The notes: generated by a model not told the origin, from the sequence alone. DNA of 64,000 bases from Sutterella megalosphaeroides (GCF_003609995.1 NZ_AP018786.1:1436001-1500000), one strand, 5' to 3'. Counted from the first letter of the stretch, positions 26,047-35,294 are shown. Program-made: numbers and translations.

Positions 26047-27960
26047 TCACTTCAGGGCGTCCTTAAGGGCGGCACGGAAAGCTTCCGTCGTCACGGTCGC
26101 GCCCGAGACCGTGTCGACCTTGCCGTTCGTACGGACGGCCTCGGCGGGGAGCACATCGAGAGCCTTGCTGCCGATCCCCGGGGTTTCAAAGGACTCGATG
26201 ACGCGTACGGCGGTGATTTTGCCGGCAGCGTCGGTCTTGACGCCGAGCACCACGTTGCCGCCCATGCCGCGACCGCGTCCGATGCGTTCGCCGTCTTCGG
26301 CTGCGGGGGTCGCACGCTTCCCTGCGGCGGGCGACCAGCCTTCGCCCTTGAGGACGCTTTCACTCGGAACGTCCGACTTGGGGGCTGCGGCCGACGCGCC
26401 CGAGATGCGCCCGAAGATGAGCGATTCGCCGATGTTGCCCGTACCGTTGTACTTCCAGGAGAAGATCGAGCCGAGTTCGCCCGCGCTGAAGAGGTGCGGA
26501 ATGCGTTTGCCGTTTCGGTCGAGGACGGCGCCGATTTCGTCGTGTTCCGGCCCGCCCTGCGTGTTCGTATAGGTCGGGACGACCTCAATGCCGTAGAAGG
26601 GACCTTTGTCAAGGGGCTTCAGGAATTTCGCCGCACGACCGAATTGCTTGTCGACCCCGGCCTCACAGGATGCGTTGTAGGCGTCGATCTGCGCCTTGAG
26701 GCCCGCGGCGTCCACGCCGAGGAGGGCGGCAAGCTCTTCGACGGTGTCGGCCTTCTTCACGAGGCCCTTTTCGATTTCCGCTTCGGACCCTTCGCTCCAC
26801 GACGCATAAACACGGCTTGCGCGTCGCGCGTCTTCATCGAAGATCATGAACGCGGGATCGGGCATCTGGAGCGCCCGGTAATCGTTGTGGAACTTGATTC
26901 GACCGTGCTTCGTTTTCTCGGTTTCGTTCCAGAAGCGCTTTCCGTCGGCGCCAACCATGATGACGTCGTGCCGCGTAAAGGCCGGTCCGCCCCAGGAGGA
27001 GTCTTTGGGGCCGGCCACCATGTAGCCGAACGAAATGCCGGTTTCGGGATTGAGAACGTTCGGATCCGGCCCGTTGATCGTGGCGAGGTTCACGAGGTTC
27101 GCGTTGACGTCCATCGCCATCAGAATGCCGTCGCCCGTGTTGTAGCGGGCGCCCTTCGCGTAGGCGACCTGCTGGCCCGCAAAGTTGCGGAACATGTCGA
27201 TGTTGTTTTCAAAGCCGCCCGTTGCGAGCACCACGCCGTTTTTCGCACGGATGTTGCGCGCGGCACCTTCGACCTCGGCGACGACGCCGTGGACAACGCC
27301 CGTAGCGGGGTCTTGAAGGAGTTTTTTACCGGGCGCTTCGAACCACACGTCGATTTTTCCCTGAGCGCGCCGCGCTTCGACGTTTTTCTGAATGAGCGCG
27401 TAGAGTCGGCCGTCGCCGCCCGGGCTTTTCACGAGCGTGAGACCGATGGCGGAAGCCCCGGGGAATTCGGGGTATTCGGCGTAGTAGGACGTTTCGGGAT
27501 GCTCGGCGCCGAGCTTGCGCAGGTATTCGACCTGACCTTTGGCCTCCTTGATGTAGGCCTTGTAGACCTCGTCCGAGGGGTTCGTCGACTTGCCGCGCAT
27601 GGTACGGAAGTACTCGAGAATTTCTTCGTCGCTTGCCTTCGTGTCGTCGATCCAGATGGCCTGTTGGGCGGCATAGCGGCTGTTGCCGCCTTCGTGCCCT
27701 TCGGGCGCCTTCTCAAGAAGAAGGACGCGGGCTCCGGCGTCCGCCGCCGCAATCGCCGCCGCGCCGCCTGCAAAGCCGTACCCGATCACCACGACGTCGT
27801 ACTCGGCGTCCCAGCGAACGGTTTGGAGGTAGTTGCTCGGTGCGGCAACCGTCGCAGTTGTTTCGGGGGCGGTCGGGGCGGCGTAGACGTGAGCGTTCAT
27901 GCCGACGGCGGCACAAAGGACGGCAAAGGCGCAGGCACGCAGTTGAAAGGTTTTGGTCAT
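26047..27960 (-). CDS. exported flavocytochrome-c/fumarate-reductase-like flavoprotein with C-terminal FMN-binding domain
   Basis: 637 aa from the ATG at 27960 (GAGGAG upstream); an open extension to 28962 is antisense to the LysR gene. Sec signal peptide ending NAHVYAAP. The FAD_binding_2 domain has its dinucleotide motif at VVVIGYGFAGGAAAIAAAD, GGNSRYAAQ, and a C-terminal VPTYTNTQGGPEHDE / LFSAGELGS stretch. The last ~70 residues are an FMN-binding domain with the flavinylation motif VSGATVTT, where ApbE attaches FMN covalently. Such periplasmic proteins reduce fumarate-like or other enoates as terminal acceptors; substrate unknown. Divergent from a LysR gene, its probable regulator. Confidence 0.92.
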   Translation of the reverse strand: MTKTFQLRACAFAVLCAAVGMNAHVYAAPTAPETTATVAAPSNYLQTVRWDAEYDVVVIGYGFAGGAAAIAAADAGARVLLLEKAPEGHEGGNSRYAAQQAIWIDDTKASDEEILEYFRTMRGKSTNPSDEVYKAYIKEAKGQVEYLRKLGAEHPETSYYAEYPEFPGASAIGLTLVKSPGGDGRLYALIQKNVEARRAQGKIDVWFEAPGKKLLQDPATGVVHGVVAEVEGAARNIRAKNGVVLATGGFENNIDMFRNFAGQQVAYAKGARYNTGDGILMAMDVNANLVNLATINGPDPNVLNPETGISFGYMVAGPKDSSWGGPAFTRHDVIMVGADGKRFWNETEKTKHGRIKFHNDYRALQMPDPAFMIFDEDARRASRVYASWSEGSEAEIEKGLVKKADTVEELAALLGVDAAGLKAQIDAYNASCEAGVDKQFGRAAKFLKPLDKGPFYGIEVVPTYTNTQGGPEHDEIGAVLDRNGKRIPHLFSAGELGSIFSWKYNGTGNIGESLIFGRISGASAAAPKSDVPSESVLKGEGWSPAAGKRATPAAEDGERIGRGRGMGGNVVLGVKTDAAGKITAVRVIESFETPGIGSKALDVLPAEAVRTNGKVDTVSGATVTTEAFRAALKDALK

Positions 27961-28218
27961 GAAAAACTCCTCTGTGGTCATGAGGTTTCCGAGATTCACG
28001 AGGTCGGATATCGTTTTGATTTTCCGAATCCGAACCTCGCGATGGTCGTTAAGCCGGTGGTGCGGCGATCTCGGATGACCTCGCAGAACGCTTTTATCAT
28101 AAGGAGGTGTGGGGAACGAACTTTGCAAGGTTACCCTCGGATGGCGGGCGTTTTGACGAACCTCGTCTTCGGAAAATCCGAATGATTGAGTCCTTCCGGG
28201 GACGATGGAGCAGGCAGA

Positions 28219-29118
28219 ATGATTCATTTTGATGACAGGGACCTCCGGCTTTTTCTCGCCGTTGAAGAAACCGGAAGTCTCACCGCGGGAGCGGGGCGGG
28301 CAGGATTGTCGGCGAGCGCGGCGAGCGAACGGCTCAACCGGCTGGAGACGCATCTCGGCGTCACGCTCTTCGAGCGGGTTCCGCGGGGTGTGCGTCTGAC
28401 GCGCGAAGGCGCGCACTTTGCGGCCTTTGCACGAGAGGTGACGGCCAAAAGCGAGACGCTCGAAAGCGTGTTGCGACCCTATCGGGGTACACGCACGGCC
28501 GTGCGGATTGCAACCAATGTCAACGCGCTTGAGACGTTTCTTCCCGGGGACCTCGGCGACTACATGGCGGCGCACCCCGAGGTGGCGCTTGAGCTTGTCA
28601 AGTTCGATTTGAATTGGATGCTTCTCAAGGCCGTCGCGAGCGGCGAGGTCGACTTGGGCGTCACCGCTTACGAAGGGACGCATCCCGAACTCCGTTTCGT
28701 CGATTACCGCTCGGATACGATGGCGGTCGTGATGTCCGAGCGACATCCGTGGGCCGAGGAAGCCGGCGTTTCGTTCGAGGTGTTTCGCGACGTACCCTTC
28801 ATCGAAATCGGTGCACGGTCGGCGTTGGGTATTTTTCTTGAAGAGCGTGCCCGCGCTTACGGCTTTATGCTCGACGTCCGGGCGCGTGTGCCTTCCTACG
28901 AGGCCGCGCTCGAATTGGTCGCTCGGGGTGTGGGTCTCACCGTGTTGCCGCAAAGTTTGCACTTGGCCGCTGAGGTCGCCGAGCTCGTGGCGGTTCGTCC
29001 GTTGACGGACGCCTGGGCCGTTCGTCGCTTGAGACTCTGCTGGAAAGCGGGCAGGGAAGGCTGTCCCGTGGTGGCGGGATTGCTTGGTGCGCTCGCCGTT
29101 TCGCGCCTTCCGGCATAA
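28219..29118 (+). CDS. LysR-family transcriptional regulator
   Basis: 299 aa from the ATG at 28219 with GGAG upstream. N-terminal winged helix: DLRLFLAVEETGSLTAGAGR, then SASAASERLNRLE and LGVTLFERVPRGVRLTREG. The C-terminal substrate-binding domain has GEVDLGVTAYEG and GVGLTVLPQSLH. Divergent from the FMN-domain flavoprotein across 258 bases, and 175 bases upstream of the RidA/threonine-synthase-like pair on its own strand, so it could control either. Confidence 0.93.
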   Translation: MIHFDDRDLRLFLAVEETGSLTAGAGRAGLSASAASERLNRLETHLGVTLFERVPRGVRLTREGAHFAAFAREVTAKSETLESVLRPYRGTRTAVRIATNVNALETFLPGDLGDYMAAHPEVALELVKFDLNWMLLKAVASGEVDLGVTAYEGTHPELRFVDYRSDTMAVVMSERHPWAEEAGVSFEVFRDVPFIEIGARSALGIFLEERARAYGFMLDVRARVPSYEAALELVARGVGLTVLPQSLHLAAEVAELVAVRPLTDAWAVRRLRLCWKAGREGCPVVAGLLGALAVSRLPA

Positions 29119-29293
29119 CCCGCACGTCCCCGCCCGAAGTATTCCCGTCGGGTCCGTCGGGCTTCGCGCGGCTACAATTCAAGACCGTGAACGTTATCTG
29201 CGGCTTCCGGCTTGAACGCCGTGCGGAAAAGCTCGCGGCCGCCCGAAAATTCACAGGACCAACACACAAGGACACAAGGAAAAGGAGCTCGAC

Positions 29294-29674
29294 ATGCAGT
29301 TTGTGAAGCCGCCCTTCAAGGGAGAAAACAAGGGCCATTACACGGCGGGCGTCATCTCTAAGGGGATGCTCTACGTTTCGGGACAGCTTTCGATCGATCC
29401 CGACACCCGCGAAGTCTGTCAGGGTGACATCCGCGCGCACGCGCGCCTCGCGCTCGACAACGTCGACCGCGTTCTGAAGGAAGCGGGCGTGCGGCGCGAC
29501 CAGGTGGTCTTCTGCCGCGTCTATACGCCGTCGGCGGAAAACTGGGGCCCGATCAACGAGGAGTATGCGGCCTTCTTCGGCAACCACAAACCCGGGCGCG
29601 TCATCGTCTCGACCACGGACCTGCATTTCGGCTGCCTCGTTGAAATCGAAGCGATCGCCGAGCTGGAGGACTGA
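29294..29674 (+). CDS. ridA: RidA-family enamine/imine deaminase
   Basis: 126 aa, usual length for RidA/YjgF. Recognised from GVISKGMLYVSGQLSIDP, LDNVDRVLKEAGV, VFCRVYTPS, and the C-terminal VEIEAIAEL. Note that the usual Arg of the 'C-x-R' segment is present in FCRVY. RidA hydrolyses the reactive 2-aminoacrylate or enamine released by PLP lyases. The next gene, four bases downstream, is such a PLP enzyme, so the pair forms a functional unit. ATG at 29294 with AAAAGGAG upstream. Confidence 0.92.
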   Translation: MQFVKPPFKGENKGHYTAGVISKGMLYVSGQLSIDPDTREVCQGDIRAHARLALDNVDRVLKEAGVRRDQVVFCRVYTPSAENWGPINEEYAAFFGNHKPGRVIVSTTDLHFGCLVEIEAIAELED

Positions 29675-29678
29675 GCCG

Positions 29679-30776
29679 ATGCTTCACTACGTTTGCACCG
29701 CTTGCGGGAAGCGCACGCCCGCGACAACTCATGCCCCCGTCTGCGAATGCGGGGGGCTTTTTGAACTCGACTTCACGCCCCCGGCGTGGGACGCGGCCCG
29801 GATCGACCGCTCGGAATGGAGTCAGTTCCGCTACCGCGACTTCATGGCGCTCGAAGGCGACACGTGGCGCTCCGTCACGCTCGGCGAAGGCATGACCCCG
29901 ATCGTGCGCTTTGACGACGATGTCCTCTTCAAGATGGACTACACGATGCCAACCTTGTCCTTCAAGGACCGCGGGGCCGCGACCCTCGTCGCGCACGCGA
30001 AGTCGATCGGGGTTGAGCGCTGCGTGCAGGATTCGAGCGGCAACGCCGGGAACTCGGTTGCCGCCTACTGCGCCCGCGCGGGGATCGCCTGCGAAATCTA
30101 CGTGCCCGAAGGAACGAGCCCGAAGAAGATCACCATGATCGAATCGCACGGCGCGAAAGTGCACGTCGTCCCCGGAAGCCGCGACCATTGCGCCGACGTC
30201 TGCCGCGCCCGCGTGAAGGAGGAGGGGGTCTACTACATGAATCACGTCTACAATCCCTTCTTCTACGAAGGGATGAAGGCGTACGTCTACGAAACCTTCG
30301 AGCAACTCGGTCGGATTCCCGCCAACATCGTGGTTCCGGTCGGAAACGGGACGCTTTTCATCGGCGTCATCAAGGCCCTCGAACACCTCCAGGCATCGGG
30401 CGCGATCGACGCGTTCCCGAACGTGATCGCGCTTCAGAGCGAACTCTGCGATCCGCTCCTTCGTGCGCGCGAAGCGGGCGAGCACGTGCCCGCCCGCGTG
30501 TCGCCGCAGCCCACGATGGCCGAGGGCATCGCGATCGGCGTTCCGATGCGCGGTCGGGAGCTTCTTGACATGATCTACCGCCACAACGTGAAGGTCGTCT
30601 CCGCTCCCGAAGAGAAGATCCTCGAAGCACGTCACGCCATCGCCCGTCGCGGGATCTACTGCGAACACACGACGGCCGCGAACTACGCCGCGTATCTCCA
30701 CTACTGCGAACTCTACGGTCGCACGCCCGACACGCTCATTACGATGTGCGGTGCGGGGATCAAGTCGGACCATTGA
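29679..30776 (+). CDS. threonine synthase-like PLP-dependent lyase
   Basis: 365 aa from the ATG at 29679, four bases after the ridA stop, so translationally coupled. It opens with a Cys pair cluster (YVCTACGK, VCECGG), a zinc-ribbon start seen in some threonine synthases. Fold type II PLP features: lysine in LSFKDRGAATLV, SSGNAGNSVAAYCARAG, and glycine loop VVPVGNGTLFIGV. The closest family is threonine synthase, but RidA pairing and LysR context suggest a catabolic threonine/serine-type ammonia-lyase or diaminopropionate-like enzyme. The exact reaction is undecided. Confidence 0.85.
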   Translation: MLHYVCTACGKRTPATTHAPVCECGGLFELDFTPPAWDAARIDRSEWSQFRYRDFMALEGDTWRSVTLGEGMTPIVRFDDDVLFKMDYTMPTLSFKDRGAATLVAHAKSIGVERCVQDSSGNAGNSVAAYCARAGIACEIYVPEGTSPKKITMIESHGAKVHVVPGSRDHCADVCRARVKEEGVYYMNHVYNPFFYEGMKAYVYETFEQLGRIPANIVVPVGNGTLFIGVIKALEHLQASGAIDAFPNVIALQSELCDPLLRAREAGEHVPARVSPQPTMAEGIAIGVPMRGRELLDMIYRHNVKVVSAPEEKILEARHAIARRGIYCEHTTAANYAAYLHYCELYGRTPDTLITMCGAGIKSDH

Positions 30777-31277
30777 GTGCGTACGGAGCGCGGCGACCGC
30801 CGGGACGATCGCACTTAACCGTCGCACCTGACCGTCGCACCTGACGATCGGATGTGACGGTCGCTCGGAGCTCACGCGTGTCAACGAACGGGGAGGGAGG
30901 CTGCGGTCTCCCTCTCGCGCTTTCGGGGCTCGGTCGAGTTTTCCGAATTTTCCGAATTTTCCCCGAACGTTCTTTCCGATTTGCGAGTCGCGTTCGAAAG
31001 TCGGTTTTTCGATTCTCGCGCTCGGCCGTTCGACCGTTCCTCGGTTTTTTCGAGGAATAGGGGATTCCGATCGGTCCGATCGAGCGGCAATTCCCGGAAA
31101 GAATCCGATACTCGGGAAGTTCCCCTAGTCGGACATTTGAATACAAACACTTCTTTGCGAATTCGCAGAAGGTCTTGCGAAAATTCCCCGCAAAACGATT
31201 CCCGACTCGGTCGCGCGGTGCGAGAATGGAAGAAAGGGCGGCGTCTTTCGACGCCGATGACAACCAGGAGGTCGCAT
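30777..31277. other. 501-base intergenic region with short tandem repeats
   Basis: No gene seen. It contains imperfect tandem copies of a CCGTCGCACCTGA unit near 30820-30865, ending in an inverted GACCGTC/GACGGTC pair that may act as a terminator. Two and a half copies of TTTTCCGAAT lie near 30939-30962. The promoter of the stress-protein gene is expected at the right end. Confidence 0.45.
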
Positions 31278-32177
31278 ATGCGCATTCTTGTTCCGGTCGA
31301 CGGCAGCGACCAAAGCCGTCATGTCATTCACTATCTCGGTGCGCTCCAACGTCTCCGTGCGGGCGAATCTCCCGAGATCGAACTCGTCAACGTCCAGTAC
31401 GAACCGACGCCCGGTCTGGCGCGCGTCTTCGGCGAAAGCGCCGTGAAGGCCGCGTACGAAGAAGAGGGTCAAAAGGTCTTCGAAGCGCTTCGCAACACGG
31501 TCGAAGCCGCGGAACTCACCGTGAAGACGAAGGTCGCTTTCGGCGACACGGGTCCCGCTCTTGCCAAAGAAGCCGAACGGTTCGGCGCGGACTTGATCGT
31601 CATGGGCTCGCGCGGACTCAATCCCGTCAAAGGCTTCTTCCTCGGGTCCTTCACGAATGCCGTCCTCTCGCAGGTGAAGACTCCGGTCCTTCTCGTTCGC
31701 AAGCACACGAACGTCGAAAAGCCCGCGCTTCGCATCGGCGTTTGCATCGACGGTTCGGTCTACGGCGAAGCCGCGGTCGAGCACATTCTCAAGAACCACG
31801 GTGTTGCGGGGAACGACGTTCGGTACGAACTCATCCACGTGACGGAGCCCTTCTACATCATCACCGACTCGTCCCCCGACATCACGGACGAAATCGGCTC
31901 CACCTCGTACGCGAAGGCCTACGAGGAATTGGCCGAGAAGCGCTTCCACGAGGCGGTGGATCCGATCGCCGCAAAGTTCAAGGCGGCGGGCCTTGCGGTC
32001 GACTGCGTGCACCTTACGGGGTCGGTGGCCGAAGAGCTCGTCGACTATTCGAAGAACCTCGACCTCCTCGTGATGGGCTCCCACGGGCGCGGCAACTTCA
32101 CGGCGGCCGTTCTCGGGTCCGTGGCGATGCACGTCGCGGCGGAAACGGATCTTCCGATCCTTGTCATTCGTCGTTGA
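31278..32177 (+). CDS. tandem-domain universal stress protein
   Basis: 299 aa from the ATG at 31278 (AGGAGG seven bases upstream). Two UspA domains: residues about 1-145 (MRILVPVDGSDQSRHVI, ending GADLIVMGSRGLNPVKGFFL, then SQVKTPVLLVRK) and about 152-299 (RIGVCIDGSVYGEAAVEHIL, ending LDLLVMGSHGRGNFTAAVLG, then DLPILVIRR). Both keep the G-x-x-G-type ATP-binding loop, so ATP binding is likely. Cytoplasmic, monocistronic, role in stress survival. Confidence 0.93.
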   Translation: MRILVPVDGSDQSRHVIHYLGALQRLRAGESPEIELVNVQYEPTPGLARVFGESAVKAAYEEEGQKVFEALRNTVEAAELTVKTKVAFGDTGPALAKEAERFGADLIVMGSRGLNPVKGFFLGSFTNAVLSQVKTPVLLVRKHTNVEKPALRIGVCIDGSVYGEAAVEHILKNHGVAGNDVRYELIHVTEPFYIITDSSPDITDEIGSTSYAKAYEELAEKRFHEAVDPIAAKFKAAGLAVDCVHLTGSVAEELVDYSKNLDLLVMGSHGRGNFTAAVLGSVAMHVAAETDLPILVIRR

Positions 32178-32179
32178 TG

Positions 32180-32235
32180 TCGACCCCATTGAGGCGATGG
32201 AAACGATTGAAACGATGGAGACGAATCGGGGTCGA
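32180..32235 (+). repeat. inverted repeat enclosing three 9-bp tandem units
   Basis: TCGACCCC (32180-32187) and GGGGTCGA (32228-32235) bracket three copies of a GATGGAAAC-like 9-mer (32196-32222). It starts two bases after the stress-protein stop, so may shape that mRNA's 3' end. No T-run follows. Confidence 0.4.
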
Positions 32236-32421
32236 TTTCAGGGAATTCCGATTCGTCTCTTCGAATCTCGGGTGCCCGAAGCATCGTTCCAAAAAAACGA
32301 TCAAAAAATACTTTCCTTTTTTGACGGACTTCTGCGACAATATCGGAACCGCGAGGAATGCCTCGATAATCCCGATCGAGATCGGTCGGAAATTACAAAA
32401 TAATTACCACAAGGTGAAGCT

Positions 32422-32721
32422 ATGAAAGTCGAACTCAAAACCGAACTTGACGAGATCCAGAAGGCCGAGCAGCAACTCGCTCAGCGCAAGAACGCCGTGC
32501 GCAGTGCCGGTATCGCCGAATGCCGCAAGCTCATCAAAATGCTCGATCTGACGCCGGCCGATATCTTCGGCGAAACCGTGGCCCCCGAAAAAGCGAAGCG
32601 CGAACGCGTCGTCTACGTTAATCCCGACGATCCCTCGCAGACCTGCTCGAACTTCGGCCGCAAGCCCGATTGGTTCAAGAAGCTCCGGGCCGAAGGTCGC
32701 GAAATTCCGCGTCTTCAGTAA
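32422..32721 (+). CDS. H-NS-family nucleoid protein
   Basis: 99 aa, usual short betaproteobacterial H-NS length. The N-terminal ~45 residues form the oligomerisation helix (KTELDEIQKAEQQLAQRKNA). The C-terminal DNA-binding part is VYVNPDDPSQTCSNFGRKPD followed by WFKKL, matching the Y-x-(D/N)P...GRKPxW signature. The usual trp-serine of the 'QTWSGRG' loop reads QTCSNFG here, so minor-groove contact may differ. ATG at 32422 with AAGGTGA upstream. H-NS proteins silence AT-rich acquired DNA; an AT-rich cassette lies 2.6 kb downstream. Confidence 0.88.
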   Translation: MKVELKTELDEIQKAEQQLAQRKNAVRSAGIAECRKLIKMLDLTPADIFGETVAPEKAKRERVVYVNPDDPSQTCSNFGRKPDWFKKLRAEGREIPRLQ

Positions 32722-32814
32722 GAAATGTTGAAGGAATCGGAATCCTCGGGCTTTGTTCCAAGCCACCTTCCGATTCTCCTTCGCCCTTTTCCCGGGCTTA
32801 CGCCCGGGAATCCG

Positions 32815-32852
32815 CTCCCGCCCGACGGATGATGCGCATCGTCGGGCGGGAG
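32815..32852. terminator. strong hairpin terminator between convergent genes
   Basis: Perfect 12-bp stem CTCCCGCCCGAC / GTCGGGCGGGAG, loop of 14 with further internal pairing, then TTTCGTTTT. It ends the H-NS gene and, on the other strand, probably the 95-aa gene. Confidence 0.8.
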
Positions 32853-32876
32853 TTTCGTTTTCCGGGCACTCCGGGA

Positions 32877-33164
32877 TCACCTCATAGGCCGAGTCAAGAT
32901 CCTGAAGCACGGCAACTCAAGCCGCGCCAGGCGGCAGATCTCTTTTTGCTCGGCCTCCATCTCATCGAAGAAGCGATCGCAGTTTTCGTCGTTGGCCATG
33001 TCCGCGTCGAGGAGACGGTCGTACGCCTTCGTCCACCGTTCGCATCGTTCGACGAGTTCCTGCGAAAGCGGAAGGTCTTCGTGCTCGATGAATTCGCCGA
33101 TCGAATTGGTGAAGGCCGGCATGCTGTAGTCGACGTCGACGTAGAGAAAAGGCTGACGTTTCAC
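32877..33164 (-). CDS. small hypothetical protein (GTG start)
   Basis: 95 aa beginning GTG at 33164 with GAGGA upstream. Acidic, soluble, helical; N-terminus KRQPFLYVDVDYSMPAFTNS, with a DRFFDEMEAEQKEICRLA helix near the end. It follows the Tat flavoprotein gene on the same strand after 124 bases and ends before a terminator. Family not recognised. Confidence 0.5.
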   Translation of the reverse strand: MKRQPFLYVDVDYSMPAFTNSIGEFIEHEDLPLSQELVERCERWTKAYDRLLDADMANDENCDRFFDEMEAEQKEICRLARLELPCFRILTRPMR

Positions 33165-33288
33165 GGGACGGTCCTCGAAGAATCCCCGCTCGTGAACGCA
33201 ACCTGCGCAGCCTGTGCAGCCTCTGCGACATCGAGCGGGGAGGAAAAAGGGCGATGCGACGCGTCAACGACGCATCTTCGCCCGACCA

Positions 33289-34749
33289 TCATAGCTTCTT
33301 CGCGGCCGATTCACCCGCTATGCGTCCGAACGTGAAGACGTCCGCGAGGGCGTTCCCGCCCACGCGGTTCGTACCGTGGATGCCGCCCGTCACTTCGCCC
33401 GCGGCGTAGAGTCCGGGGATCGCCTTCCCGCGACGGTCGACGACGCGGGCCTTGGTGTCGATCCGAACGCCGCCCATCGTGTGGTGGCGCGCCATTACGA
33501 TGCGCACGGCGTAGAAGGGCGGCTCGGCAATCGCGTGAACGAGCATGTCTTCGTGACGTCCGAAGGAATCCTTCTTCGTTTCGACTGCCCTGTTGTAGTC
33601 GTCGAGCGTCGCCTTGAGCGCGTCCGCAGGAACGCCCATGGCGCGCGCAATCTCTTCGACGGTATTGCCGACGTAGAGCGCTCCCGCTTTGCGGGCGGCC
33701 TCGTGTTGGGCCTCGGTCGAATTCTTGTCCATCGCAAAGCCCGCCCGGTCGACGAGCGTGAAGGCTTCCATCTTCGTTTGAGCGAGCACCGCGTCGCGCA
33801 GTATGTCACGGCGCGAATCTTCGGCAACGAACCGTTTCCCCTCGTGGTTGATGAAGAGGAACCGGTCGACGTGGGAAATGAGCGAGGGCTGCGACTTCAC
33901 GTCCTTGGGCGTCCCCGGGACACACTGGATGTAGTCGAGCCCCGTCGTGTCGGCGCCGATGTCGACCATGGCGACGAGCACTTCGCCCGTTGCGCCCGGC
34001 TGATTGGTCGTGCCGAGTTTTTCAAGGCGCGGGTCGTGCAGGCCGCACATCGCGGCGTTGGCGGAAAAGCCCCCCGCGGCCGATACGACGCCCGACTTCG
34101 CTTCGATCGCGAACTTCTTCCCCTTGATTTCAACCTCCACGCCCGTCACGCGCCCTTCGAGCGGGGACTCGCGAAAGATCCGCGTCACCTTTGCGCCGTA
34201 GCGAATATCGACGCCGACCCGCTTCGCCTCTTCGGCAAGCGCCTTGATGTAACCCTCGCCCTTCGGTTCGATCGGGTTGCGGCAGCGCGGATAGAGACCG
34301 CCGTAGATCTGGTAGATGTGGTCTCGGAAGTTGACACCGAGTTTTTTGAGCCATGCGACCGATTCGGGGGCGCCCTTCGTGAGGACCTCGACCAACGCCG
34401 GGTCGGCGCGGTAGTCGCCCGCGGCAAGCGTCTGCTCGGCGTGGAGTTCGGGCGAATCTTTGATCCCTGCCTTTTCGTAATCCGCTTTGACGGCGGCATT
34501 CATGCCGCCCCCGGCGATCAGCGTGTTGCCGCCCGCGAAGGCCATCTTTTCGAGGAGCAGGGTCTTCGCGCCGGCACCTCGGGCGACGATCGCCGCGGAA
34601 AGTCCCGCGCCGCCCGCACCGATCACGACGACCTCGAACGATTCGTCCCACTGGGCGGGCTTCGCGCAGAGGTCTTCGGCGCGCTCCGCGCCCGCAAACG
34701 TTGCTGTACTCGCTACGGCGCCTGCAATGAAGTGACGACGATTGAGCAT
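33289..34749 (-). CDS. Tat-exported FAD_binding_2 flavoprotein (fumarate reductase/flavocytochrome c type)
   Basis: 486 aa from the ATG at 34749 with AAAGGAGG upstream; the extension to 34902 lacks a site. The N-terminus LNRRHFIAGAVASTATFAGA is a twin-arginine signal. FAD motif VVVIGAGGAGLSAAIVARGA, then GGNTLIAGGGMNA, VSAAGGFSANAAM, and the C-terminal ARHHTMGGVRID with LYAAGEVTGGIHG. Unlike the flavoprotein at 26047, it has no FMN-binding domain and no haem motif, so electrons must come from a separate partner. Periplasmic reductase of a fumarate-like substrate is the best reading. Confidence 0.92.
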   Translation of the reverse strand: MLNRRHFIAGAVASTATFAGAERAEDLCAKPAQWDESFEVVVIGAGGAGLSAAIVARGAGAKTLLLEKMAFAGGNTLIAGGGMNAAVKADYEKAGIKDSPELHAEQTLAAGDYRADPALVEVLTKGAPESVAWLKKLGVNFRDHIYQIYGGLYPRCRNPIEPKGEGYIKALAEEAKRVGVDIRYGAKVTRIFRESPLEGRVTGVEVEIKGKKFAIEAKSGVVSAAGGFSANAAMCGLHDPRLEKLGTTNQPGATGEVLVAMVDIGADTTGLDYIQCVPGTPKDVKSQPSLISHVDRFLFINHEGKRFVAEDSRRDILRDAVLAQTKMEAFTLVDRAGFAMDKNSTEAQHEAARKAGALYVGNTVEEIARAMGVPADALKATLDDYNRAVETKKDSFGRHEDMLVHAIAEPPFYAVRIVMARHHTMGGVRIDTKARVVDRRGKAIPGLYAAGEVTGGIHGTNRVGGNALADVFTFGRIAGESAAKKL

Positions 34750-35294
34750 GTTGATCCTCCTTTCCACGAAGGACGGAGCGGCATGCCGGAAGGTCGAACG
34801 ACGCAGGATGGAAACCGGAAGACACCGAAAGCCGTTCAAAAACGGTCCGCGAATGTTCCGGAGCTCGCACCGCAGGTCTCGGGCCGCGGTATCCGCTCGC
34901 ATCCGCTGATTTCATTGTCGATCGGGCCGGGCGGGGCGAAAAGGGAGGGAACCCTTACGGGGTCGGAACGAACGGGCAAGGCCTGGCGGGAGCGCACGCA
35001 GGTCGATGCGTAACTCCCCGTCCGATCCGTCGGCTCGAGCGGGGAGGGCGATGTCCTGCCCCGGTGCGCTGCTTCGTGAAGATGCTCGCAATGGCGTTGT
35101 CGACTGCGAGTTCTCTGCCGCGGACGCCCCTGGGAGGGGGCCCCGACGTTCCGCGCGCGTTCGTGCATACTGCTTGATGTCCTGTGGCCCTGACGGACCT
35201 TGATGAAGCGGCGCACGCGGTGACAACCGTTGCCGTTACGCACAAGGCACCCGTTCGGTGCGCACCGGATGTATACAATAAGGTTCACTCAGAT
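34750..35294. other. 545-base divergent region at the left edge of the defence island
   Basis: No gene seen. Composition shifts from GC-rich to AT-rich near 35270. Close to the ATPase start are a perfect 12-base palindrome CGGTGCGCACCG (35256-35267) and an 8-base palindrome TGTATACA (35270-35277), containing a possible -10 box. The palindromes are candidate operator sites. Confidence 0.5.

Noticed and set aside
34836-35288. 150-codon minus-strand frame at the island edge
   Set aside because: Arg/Pro/Ser-rich, no ribosome binding site, no family resemblance.
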